DNA from: JACCYQ01 sp036675565
Lineage (GTDB): Bacteria; Bacteroidota; Bacteroidia; Chitinophagales; Chitinophagaceae
Assembly: GCA_036675565.1 (NCBI GenBank)
Contig: JAKFER010000279.1
Location: 1-24,191, forward strand
Direction: 5' to 3'
DNA: 24,191 nucleotides
The first letter of the stretch is position 1, and each line of letters begins with the position of its first letter. The notes under the pieces are model-generated. The model saw only the letters and a program-made list of their open reading frames with translations, had not been told where the DNA came from and made no database searches. This document shows, piece by piece, positions 18,401 to 24,191 of the stretch. A program made the translations under genes and the position numbers.

Positions 18401-18619
18401 ATAAACGATTTCAGAACCATCAAACGATGTTAAACCCTGTGACGTGGAAAACCACATTAACCCATCTTCTGTAAAGTAGAGATATTCTGAAGTTATCGTG
18501 GGCATAAAAGGATGGACGATCTGCTTAAATACAGGAAGATTTTGCTCCTGGGCGTAAAGGCTGCAGTAACATTTTATAGTAAATACTATAACGAGGAAAG
18601 TTTTGGTATAAAATGGCAT
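15422..18619 (-). CDS. LytS-type sensor histidine kinase with periplasmic propeller
   Basis: A membrane sensor that probably binds an external ligand and phosphorylates the adjacent LytTR regulator. The 1065 residues comprise a signal peptide (cleavage near LYAQ, residue 24), a long periplasmic region of two-component-regulator propeller repeats (about 25-730), a Y_Y_Y domain (about 735-800, with W761), one membrane helix (about 815-831), a short coiled stretch, the His-kinase domain with phospho-acceptor H867 (SQMNPHFIFNSLNSI), and the ATPase domain with the N box at N963 (LQPFIENAIWHG) and a G box (DDNGIG). It lacks a fused receiver and AraC domain, unlike the hybrid regulators of Bacteroides with the same sensor. 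The ligand is unknown. Confidence 0.94.
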   Translation of the reverse strand: MPFYTKTFLVIVFTIKCYCSLYAQEQNLPVFKQIVHPFMPTITSEYLYFTEDGLMWFSTSQGLTSFDGSEIVYHTTTNQANKLGLNRIHAIAEDRSQNLYIGSESLLYFNRKTKVFDTISYVYKDINKTLTTRGLSIYIDNKGIVYIGTASRGLLIYNPQTKFIEHLNLDTGKTDSWEDRRYNTVVSFAAHATDSNKLWVGSFRGIYLLDKETKTLTHNFRIVTPRRHIDQPPSWGREAYIDISKMDVVDDSIIWCNSWAGGFAYYNTKTGEAHTYLHDALFKSKDRYFGYIIRQFGKLPDGKYLVGVHYPHPGVFDPKTKTLQLIKLSTDQNFDAVRFVTNDRHGNIWILNKGDLYVSIPGYLRLKHVSLNLNKKIISPLQLRGIYFDSTMNRYYSSVFNSIGIHVFDKNFNQVKLIPSPVINNYYTHQQAVTQKITKDGNGRLWTAGWENYVLVPGSDKFENAEKKFPSLAWMKTKGEFIDVITDKYGHILYRQGNGKVFHINYKTFETDTIETSFDNKGDLEIKAPSLWYDAKRNCIYLVRKNGIAQYNLDTKNNRSIPQKTLYGNSQGYQGVAAPTLDWDGNIWFMIPKFGIRIIDPVTLTCKDSIRYGEKGLIRGDYTSVTGAEYPYVLFRSLNGIIVYDYEKKRSYLFDGKNGLSNPETISLLYNNGHLIVGQNGSFEYLALKDLQHQTFSVKPALNTIQVDGSILYISEQDGGKISCIIKHNHNSLIFSFSAQEFFLPERIEYAYQLKGIDNDWQYTNSFNRKITYSKLSPGKYTFMLRAQKIGGNWDAQPLEYTIEIEPAYWQTTWFKLLTLLLLMLFIALFIRWRINTIKQKEKQNIKHEKELLELEAKALRSQMNPHFIFNSLNSIKSLINKNENDKAANYLTTFSKLIRTLFQNSDKREVSLYDELETCKLYTQIEKMRFGEKVDFLFEIDETIDLKDIKVPALILQPFIENAIWHGLVPHDIGGKVVIAVKENKGSVECSIDDNGIGRELSKQYKSSYEATHESKGIGLIKSRLELDKKINDREDFIEIIDKIEEDGTPAGTRVIITFKENNL

Positions 18620-18902
18620 CTCTTAAATTTACAAACTCTTCCCTGCTTTTTAACGAGGTATTTGTCAGTTCCCATTCCTGTTTTGCTATTGAACGTTTTC
18701 ATTCATTAATAAAAGCAAATTGGAATTTCTTAAGGTTGTCAATGCCTAATGGTTGACTTACAACTTTCTATAATAATGCACCTGCTAACTAAAAACCAGC
18801 GATTACTAAATCAAGATGTGAGTCGTATTTGTTTTGTATTAATTTCTTCCTGTAATCAATTTCTGTATCAAAAAAATTTAATCACCATTTAAACCACTTG
18901 TT
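18620..18902. other. Divergent intergenic region, kinase and beta-helix genes
   Basis: This 283-bp AT-rich gap must carry promoters for the sensor kinase (-) and the beta-helix lipoprotein (+). The best plus-strand candidate is a 7-of-8 match to TAnnTTTG at 18829-18836 (TTGTTTTG), 66 bp before the lipoprotein start. No LytTR-type direct repeat, RNA gene or array is evident. Confidence 0.4.
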
Positions 18903-20060
18903 ATGCGAATCTTAATTTACAGATGTTTCGCTTCTGCAGTCTTCAGAATTGTATTGGCTTGTATAACGATGATAACATTTTATTCCTGCCAAAAGCAAAT
19001 TGAGTCATTGCCAGTTGAAGGTAGCGCCTCACTTGAGGTGTCTTCTTCAAAAATGAAAAAAGCCGATCATGTTGTAAGTGTAGAAAGTACTATACAGGCC
19101 GCTGTTGATGCTGCCAGCCCGGGAGATGTTATTCATATCAAACCAGGATTATACAAGGAAGCTGTAATAGTCAACAAGCCCAATATTAAACTTGTGGGTT
19201 TAAGCGATAATGGTAATTCTGTAATTATTGAAAACCCTGGCAGTGAAAATAACGGCATTACAGTAAGGGCCGATGGTGATGGTTTTGAATTACATAATGT
19301 GACAATCAGGAACTTTGAAAGTAACGGCGTGGTAATGATAAGGGCTGATCATTTTGTACTTAGTCATATTACCGTAATTGATTGCGGAGAGTATGGATTA
19401 TGGCCAATACGCAGCAATCATGGAATAATTGAACATTGTACTGCCAGCGGGCATAGTGACTCAGGAATTTATACCGGTCAATCAAATGATATTGCTATGC
19501 GTTTTAACAGGGTTTTCAATAATACCATCGGACTTGAAATTGAAAATTGCCAGGATGTAATCGCAACAAATAACCAGAGTTATGATAATGTAACTGGTAT
19601 TTTGGTAGTTCTGTTACCTGGACTAACGGAAAAAATTTCATCCAATATAACGGTTAGCAATAACCATGTTTATAAAAACAATAAAATTAATACGGCTGAC
19701 CCTGCCGATGGATTTGAAGCCTATGTGCCAAGCGGTGGCGGTATTTTGGTTGTAGGCAGTGATAATACACTAATAGAAAGAAATACCGTGCAGCATAACC
19801 AGTTTTTAGGAATTGCCGTTGTCAGCTCCTTAACATTAGGTGCATTGGCCGGTCTGCCTCCTGAAGCTTTTGCAGATATTGAACCAAATCCCGATGGCGT
19901 ACAAATAAGAAATAACGCGGTGAATACTAATGGTGCGGTTCAACCAGCATTACCATTTCCTGCAGCTGATCTTTTATGGGATGGATCAGGAACCAACAAT
20001 TGTTGGATAGGAAACAAATACAATACCTCATTTCCACCTATGTTACCTGAATGTAACTGA
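18903..20060 (+). CDS. Parallel beta-helix repeat lipoprotein
   Basis: Predicted lipoprotein of 385 residues: a hydrophobic signal ends in the lipobox ITFYSC, with C29 as the lipidated residue. From about residue 60 the sequence begins the pattern seen in NosD-like and pectin-lyase-like helices (IQAAVDAASPGDVIHIKPG). It continues with many right-handed beta-helix turns rich in N-N-x-V, G-I-x-I and asparagine ladders (for example NRVFNNTIGLEIENCQD). It most resembles the uncharacterised bacterial beta-helix family TIGR03805 by memory. No pectate-lyase catalytic residues can be assigned, so a polysaccharide-binding or -cleaving role is only inference. It is divergent from the propeller sensor kinase and ends 24 bp before a strong terminator. 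Confidence 0.85.
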   Translation: MRILIYRCFASAVFRIVLACITMITFYSCQKQIESLPVEGSASLEVSSSKMKKADHVVSVESTIQAAVDAASPGDVIHIKPGLYKEAVIVNKPNIKLVGLSDNGNSVIIENPGSENNGITVRADGDGFELHNVTIRNFESNGVVMIRADHFVLSHITVIDCGEYGLWPIRSNHGIIEHCTASGHSDSGIYTGQSNDIAMRFNRVFNNTIGLEIENCQDVIATNNQSYDNVTGILVVLLPGLTEKISSNITVSNNHVYKNNKINTADPADGFEAYVPSGGGILVVGSDNTLIERNTVQHNQFLGIAVVSSLTLGALAGLPPEAFADIEPNPDGVQIRNNAVNTNGAVQPALPFPAADLLWDGSGTNNCWIGNKYNTSFPPMLPECN

Positions 20061-20084
20061 TAAACATTTCACCGGGTGTAAAAC

Positions 20085-20125
20085 AAAGCAACATCGTTAT
20101 GCCACCTTAACGTGTTGCTTTTTTT
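20085..20125 (+). terminator. Intrinsic terminator of the beta-helix gene
   Basis: A 9-bp stem (AAAGCAACA at 20085-20093 with TGTTGCTTT at 20113-20121) extends, past one bulged T, by five more pairs (CGTTA with TAACG) around an 8-base loop. A run of seven T ends the structure at 20119-20125. It begins 24 bp after the stop codon. Confidence 0.9.
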
Positions 20126-20228
20126 AAAATTCATTTTTAATTAAATAATCTTCCAGCCGCCAACTCAAAATGGCAAATTAATAAGTGACAATAGATTTTA
20201 AGTAAAGCAGATGCTAATTTAAGTTTCA

Positions 20229-20242
20229 GCCATTAGCCATTA
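20229..20242 (+). repeat. Two-copy GCCATTA heptamer
   Basis: GCCATTA is repeated twice in direct tandem in the gap before the small membrane-protein gene. Only two copies are present. It may be a short member of the same class of heptamer arrays seen elsewhere in the window, or chance. Confidence 0.3.
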
Positions 20243-20260
20243 AACCTTTTAAACTTCGCT

Positions 20261-20569
20261 ATGAATAAGCAAATAATTTTTTTATTGAGCTTACTTTATT
20301 CTTTGAACATTTCTGCACAGACTGTCGATTCATCTCCACCTCAGGTTTCAATATTAAATGATAAAGCAAAAAAACAAAAAAGTACCGGATGGATTTTGCT
20401 GGGCGGGGGAGCGGGTGTAATACTTATTGGTGCAGCAATTGGAGTGGCTAATGTATTGGATGAAATAATTTTTGAAGAAACAGGCGCCATAGATGCCACT
20501 AATGTTATGTTGATAACAGGCCTTGTAAGTATGTCCTTTTTGCCATACCAAATCTTACAACATTATTGA
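20261..20569 (+). CDS. Small hypothetical membrane protein
   Basis: A 102-residue product with a signal peptide (MNKQIIFLLSLLYSLNISAQ), a short polar stretch rich in lysine (DKAKKQKSTGW), a glycine-rich membrane segment (about residues 43-64, ILLGGGAGVILIGAAIGV), and a second hydrophobic segment near the C-terminus. I recognise the K-x-K-x-TGWILLGGG pattern as common among short, uncharacterised Bacteroidota proteins, but no function is known. Those relatives usually end with a lysine-rich tail, which is missing here. The protein stops soon after the second hydrophobic segment, so truncation or a frameshift is possible. It stands alone, between a terminator and a convergent esterase gene. Confidence 0.6.
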   Translation: MNKQIIFLLSLLYSLNISAQTVDSSPPQVSILNDKAKKQKSTGWILLGGGAGVILIGAAIGVANVLDEIIFEETGAIDATNVMLITGLVSMSFLPYQILQHY

Positions 20570-20689
20570 CCTGATTCAAAAAGGAGAAGATAATTTACCT
20601 GTAAAGGAAAATACATGCCCGAGATATGAAATGATTGCATGAGTGGAAATAACAAGCTGGTATAAATTAAAAGTTTTAAATCAACTTCC

Positions 20690-20724
20690 TCAACATTTAA
20701 TCATTCACCTACTCACCCCTTAAA
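20690..20724 (-). repeat. Degenerate octamer-like tract after the esterase stop
   Basis: Read on the minus strand directly after the esterase stop codon, GGTGAGTA and GGTGAATG follow at 8-base spacing, and two TTGA cores follow further on at 9-base spacing. It resembles the octamer arrays at 11133-11196 and 14610-14641 but is too decayed to be certain. Confidence 0.35.
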
Positions 20725-21561
20725 TTATTTCTCTTTCATTTTGTCAAAATAATTCCTAAAGTAAACCAATTGGTATTCAATCGCATTGGCCCAGTAAGGC
20801 CAGTCATGTTTGCCGGGGCGTTCTATATAATCGTGTGGCGTTTTTAATCTTAATAGTTCCTGGTGAAGTTTCTGGTTGGCTTCAAATAAAAAATCATCCA
20901 CTCCACAATCAATGATGATAGCAACGGAATCTGCAGGATATTTTTTAACGATATTCATCACGTTAAATCCCTCGTAATATTTTTCATTAGCTGTGGTATC
21001 ACCCAGTATATCATAAATCAACCTGCTTTTTTTAAGACCTCCAAGGTCAACGGCACCACTCATACTGCCAATGCCACCGAAAGTCTGTGCATGGCGGTAA
21101 CCGATAAACATGGCTCCATGGCCGCCCATGCTTAAACCGGTAATGGCTCTTGCTTCCCGGTGTGGAATGGTTTTATAACGGGCATCAATAAACGCAGGCA
21201 CTTCTTTGCCGATATAAGTTTCATATTTCATTTTTTGGTTCACCGGGCTGTCGAAATACCAACTGGCTGTATCACCATCGGGGCATACGATCAGCACCTG
21301 GTTATCATCCGCTAGTTTGCTGAGTTCCGGAACCCTTTTAATCCAATTATTGAAAGAACCACTGTATCCATGCAAAAGGTAAACTGTAGGGAACCTGTTG
21401 CCTGATTTTTCATAAGTGGATGGTTTGATTACAACTGCCCTGATATCTTTTTGCATGGCCTTACTGGAAATGGTAACGGTATCAACTTCCGCCGCGAATA
21501 AAAAACAGGTTGCACAAAGAGTTAAAAGAAGAATGGAGATATGTTTCATATGCAGGTTCAT
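20725..21561 (-). CDS. Secreted alpha/beta-hydrolase esterase (esterase D/feruloyl-esterase-like)
   Basis: Exported serine hydrolase of the esterase family related to S-formylglutathione hydrolase, the mycolyltransferase/antigen 85 group and feruloyl esterases (PF00756 type). The 278 residues have a signal peptide ending near FLFAAEV, the oxyanion-side motif YLLHGYSGSFNNW (61-73), the nucleophile elbow GLSMGGHGA with S144, an acid residue at D222 or D223 (DCGVDDFL), and the catalytic histidine H252 (PGKHDWPYW). An in-frame ATG at residue 5 (21549) gives a better-shaped signal peptide (MKHISILLL) and may be the true start. It is transcribed alone, convergent with the small membrane-protein gene and divergent from the DUF1801 gene. 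Substrate is unknown; an acyl ester on polysaccharide is plausible from its export. Confidence 0.9.
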   Translation of the reverse strand: MNLHMKHISILLLTLCATCFLFAAEVDTVTISSKAMQKDIRAVVIKPSTYEKSGNRFPTVYLLHGYSGSFNNWIKRVPELSKLADDNQVLIVCPDGDTASWYFDSPVNQKMKYETYIGKEVPAFIDARYKTIPHREARAITGLSMGGHGAMFIGYRHAQTFGGIGSMSGAVDLGGLKKSRLIYDILGDTTANEKYYEGFNVMNIVKKYPADSVAIIIDCGVDDFLFEANQKLHQELLRLKTPHDYIERPGKHDWPYWANAIEYQLVYFRNYFDKMKEK

Positions 21562-21696
21562 TAATTAAATTGATCAATGGAAGATAATATTTTTTCCCCC
21601 AAAAAAATTGAATTATTACAAAGTGCTCATGAAGTGAGCGTCGCAAATTACCCCTAAATTGTCGCCACAAAATGTATTAAAGAATATTAACCATTT

Positions 21697-21704
21697 TACC
21701 TTTG
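21697..21704 (+). promoter_or_regulatory. Probable -7 element of the DUF1801 gene
   Basis: TACCTTTG is an exact match to TAnnTTTG and lies 38 bases before the start codon at 21743. No clear -33 TTG was seen at the expected distance. Confidence 0.5.
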
Positions 21705-21742
21705 TGATGAAATTCAGAATCCAGTTTTAAATACTTTTCATT

Positions 21743-22114
21743 ATGGCAACACAAAAAGCTGCAAGCATTGATGAATACATAGCAGGTTTTCCAGGGGATA
21801 CACAAAAAGTTTTAGAACAGATCCGGACTATAATCAAAAGGGAAGCGCCAGGTGCTGAAGAAACGATCAGTTATGCCATACCGGCCTTCAACCTGAATAA
21901 GCATAACCTGATTTATTTTGCAGGTTACAAAAACCATGTCAGTATTTATCCGATTCCAAAGGGGAGCGAGGCATTCGAAAATGAAATTTCCAAATATAAA
22001 TCCGGTAAAGGGACTATGCAATTCCCATTAAATAACCCATTGCCAATGAGACTGATTATCAAAATTGTAAAGTACAGGATAAAGGAAAATGAAAATAAGT
22101 ATAAAAAGATGTGA
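21743..22114 (+). CDS. DUF1801 protein (YdhG-like)
   Basis: A 123-residue cytoplasmic protein covering a single DUF1801/YdhG-like domain. Family features are the N-terminal SIDEYIAGFPGDTQKVLEQI helix, the EETISYAIPAFNLN strand-turn, the YFAGYKNHVSIYP strands and the FPLNNPLPMRLIIKIVKYR C-terminal helix. Members have a frataxin-like fold, and one Bacillus relative was proposed as an iron chaperone; whether this applies here is unknown. No signal peptide or membrane segment is present. A TAnnTTTG box lies 38 bp upstream. Its TGA stop directly abuts the stop codon of the convergent surface-protein gene, so the two genes share a boundary with no intergenic base. Confidence 0.85.
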   Translation: MATQKAASIDEYIAGFPGDTQKVLEQIRTIIKREAPGAEETISYAIPAFNLNKHNLIYFAGYKNHVSIYPIPKGSEAFENEISKYKSGKGTMQFPLNNPLPMRLIIKIVKYRIKENENKYKKM

Positions 22115-24046
22115 TCAGCGAACAATCATAACCGTACCTTTTAGCAAATCAATCGTATCATCCAGTTTAATGGTATATACATAAGCTCCCATAGGCAAAT
22201 TGGTTGATTTAAATCTTCCATCCCATGGTTTGATTGTTCCCCTGTTTTCAAAAACAACTTCTCCATACCTGTTAAAAACAAGCAACTCAAAACCAGGATA
22301 AGCTTCCAGTGCAGGAATGTTCCAGGTGTCATTCAGCCCATCATTGTTTGGAGAAAAAGCATTCGGAATAAAAATACCCCTGTATAGTTTTATCAACATA
22401 GTATCTGATGAAATGCCGCAATCGTTTGCAGAAACAGCTGTAAGAATATATTGTGCATCAGCAGCCGGTGCAGCTGTGGGTTGCAATAGAAGTGGATCAT
22501 TCAAATCCGTTGCAGGCGACCAGGTGAAGCTGTCAAAAGGGCCTTCAATACGCCCGGATAATGTTGCTGTTCCTCCCAATATAATGGTTCTGTCGGGTCC
22601 TGCATTTGCAATTGCTTTTTCACTCACATTGACTTGCACAAATGCAGAATCAATACAGCCAAGATCATCAGTAACTACCACTTTATAACGGGTACCTGTA
22701 AGCGGAGCAGCAACCGGGTTGGCTATATCGTTTGTGGAAAGACCTGCACCCGGTTGCCATACATAACTGCTTCCACCAGTTGCAGATAATTGCACACTGT
22801 TAGTTGAGCATATGGACGTATCAGCAAAAGTTACAGAAGCAACCGGTGCCGGATTTACTGTGATGGTCGTACTGCCTGTACTGCTGCAGGATGCATCTGT
22901 TGACACGGTTACATTATATGTTCCCGCTGCGGTTGTATTGGTATTATTTAATGTAAAAGAGGAAGCGTTTGTAGAATAGTTATTGGGTCCCGTCCATAGA
23001 TATTGCGTTCCACCCGATGCCGATAGTGTAATATCATTGCCTTCACAAACGGGACCGGTATTGCTGGCTGTTACTACCGGGTTAGGATGAACGATAACTG
23101 TTAATGGTTGTGAGGATATTCTGCATTGCGTTGATCCTAAATTACCTGATTCTGCAACCACTAAACGATATTCATATGTGCCTGCAGTATTGGATGGATT
23201 AAAAGCAGCTGCATATGATACACTATTTGCACCGGATATATCGGACCAGGTGCCATTGTTAAAACGTTGCTGCCATTGAACATCGGGGTTATTGAAGCCG
23301 GCAGAAATGCTGGTAGAAAAATTAAATGTTTTGGAAGTTCCTTCACAGATATTGGCTGTTGTGGATTGTTCACCTGTAATGGCAGGTGTTAATTGCGGGC
23401 CGCAGGCACGAAAAGTTATATCATCCAGTGCCAGGTCATTACCGCAGCCACCCGGCGCATTATTTACAATGCGCAGTACAATGTCGGAACCTGCTGGTGG
23501 TGTTGTGAAAAAGAAACCATATTGTTTCCAGGTTGGGGATGATGTTGCAGGAATATTGCCGCTGTTGTATGATTTCAACACGGTGCCATCTGTTTTTTCT
23601 ATGGTGAAAGTTAAATTTGGCTGGTTGCCATTACCTCCGCATGCAGATGGGAGCAAGACATTCATAATCCAGGCAGCAAATTCATACGTGCTGTTACCAC
23701 AGAGGCCAGTGACTGTTTCTACATAAAATGCACTGGGTTGAATGGATGCATTAACCAGCATGAAATAACCGTTTCCATTCCCTGTATGATCATTGGCTAA
23801 GCTATGCCAGCTATTGTTAAAACATGCAGCAGTAGCATTTCTTACCGTGTAAAAACCATCATTCGGACAGTCGGATGATACAAACTGGTAACCAGTGGCA
23901 GCCGCTGCCAGCGGGGCACCCGGGTTGTTGCCTGAGCCAAAGGTGATATTAACTATGGGATCGCCCAGGCTTCCCTGGCAGAGTTGAGAAAATCCTTGGA
24001 GGCAGGTTAAGGACAATAAAAAGAAAAGGAAATATCTGGTGATCAT
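22115..24046 (-). CDS. Ig-like surface protein with CHU_C (T9SS type B) sorting domain
   Basis: Large exported protein of 643 residues, probably attached to or released from the cell surface by the type IX secretion system. In order it has a signal peptide (about 1-20), a jelly-roll-like N-terminal domain (about 24-216) with paired cysteines and an ALDDITFRACGP end, three Ig-like/PKD-like modules of about 75-105 residues (220-320, 323-398, 401-476), a fourth PKD-like module opening with ANAGPDRTIILGG (480-556), and a C-terminal CHU_C domain (557-643) with the signature FIPNAFSPNNDGLNDTW, FNRYGEVVF and WDG. The likely role is adhesion or matrix binding; no enzyme motif is seen. The PorP/SprF-like partner often found beside such genes is not visible within the window. 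Its stop abuts that of the DUF1801 gene. Confidence 0.92.
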   Translation of the reverse strand: MITRYFLFFLLSLTCLQGFSQLCQGSLGDPIVNITFGSGNNPGAPLAAAATGYQFVSSDCPNDGFYTVRNATAACFNNSWHSLANDHTGNGNGYFMLVNASIQPSAFYVETVTGLCGNSTYEFAAWIMNVLLPSACGGNGNQPNLTFTIEKTDGTVLKSYNSGNIPATSSPTWKQYGFFFTTPPAGSDIVLRIVNNAPGGCGNDLALDDITFRACGPQLTPAITGEQSTTANICEGTSKTFNFSTSISAGFNNPDVQWQQRFNNGTWSDISGANSVSYAAAFNPSNTAGTYEYRLVVAESGNLGSTQCRISSQPLTVIVHPNPVVTASNTGPVCEGNDITLSASGGTQYLWTGPNNYSTNASSFTLNNTNTTAAGTYNVTVSTDASCSSTGSTTITVNPAPVASVTFADTSICSTNSVQLSATGGSSYVWQPGAGLSTNDIANPVAAPLTGTRYKVVVTDDLGCIDSAFVQVNVSEKAIANAGPDRTIILGGTATLSGRIEGPFDSFTWSPATDLNDPLLLQPTAAPAADAQYILTAVSANDCGISSDTMLIKLYRGIFIPNAFSPNNDGLNDTWNIPALEAYPGFELLVFNRYGEVVFENRGTIKPWDGRFKSTNLPMGAYVYTIKLDDTIDLLKGTVMIVR

Positions 24047-24191
24047 TCCTTACAAATATCTCTATTGGCGGGCAAATAAACCATGATATTTGAAATTATA
24101 TTACATCAGAGAGACAGTTTATCATTTTATCAGACCATATATTTAATTCATGGGTCAATGAATTGTCTTTTAGTTGTAGGAAAAATGAAAA
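24047..24191. other. Upstream region of the surface-protein gene
   Basis: AT-rich sequence up to the window edge. It should contain the minus-strand promoter of the CHU_C protein gene, but I found no exact TAnnTTTG match on that strand at a suitable distance, and no coding frame. Confidence 0.35.

Noticed and set aside
23292..23726. Plus-strand frame of 144 codons opposite the surface protein
   Set aside because: It is antisense to the repetitive Ig and jelly-roll coding region, with biased composition and no recognisable motif.

Overview
The window looks like chromosomal DNA of a Bacteroidota bacterium, most likely of the Chitinophagaceae or a close relative. Four things support this. One protein carries a C-terminal gliding-motility (CHU_C, type IX secretion type B) sorting domain. 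There is a LytS-type sensor kinase with a periplasmic two-component propeller and a Y_Y_Y domain. Several starts are preceded by a -7 element of the Bacteroidota form TAnnTTTG, with no clear Shine-Dalgarno sequences. Coding DNA is AT-rich and intergenic DNA is very AT-rich. The genus cannot be fixed from sequence alone.

Layout. Positions 119-7788, all on the minus strand, form a nitrogen-assimilation block: gltB and gltD (both glutamate synthase subunits), an intrinsic terminator, then the ammonium transporter amtB. Divergent from it on the plus strand are carA (carbamoyl-phosphate synthase small subunit), aroQ (type II 3-dehydroquinate dehydratase) and an acetyl-CoA hydrolase/transferase family CoA-transferase. 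CarA and GltB both use glutamine amide nitrogen, so 119-9168 is largely glutamine/ammonia metabolism.

From about 11.2 kb the content is envelope and surface oriented. In order it holds a secreted BNR/sortilin-type beta-propeller protein (-), a small secreted MORN-like protein (+), a LytTR response regulator overlapping its propeller sensor kinase (-), a parallel beta-helix lipoprotein (+), a small membrane protein (+), a secreted esterase (-), a DUF1801 protein (+) and a large Ig-domain surface protein with a CHU_C tail (-). No tRNA, rRNA, CRISPR array, insertion sequence, phage gene or clear defence system was seen.

The most unusual structure is in the gaps between genes. Short tandem arrays with a strict 7- or 8-base period follow the stop codons of three genes: 11133-11196 after the propeller protein, 14474-14594 after the MORN-like protein, and 14610-14674 after the response regulator. 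A more decayed tract follows the esterase at about 20690-20724. Each well-formed array has a fixed core with a variable base or bases per unit. Because the period is not a multiple of three, stop triplets fall in all three reading frames in the sense direction of the preceding gene, at least for the GTTTAGN, GTTGANNN and TTGTCNNN types. The three genes with the clearest hairpin terminators (gltD, the CoA-transferase and the beta-helix gene) have no such array at their stop.
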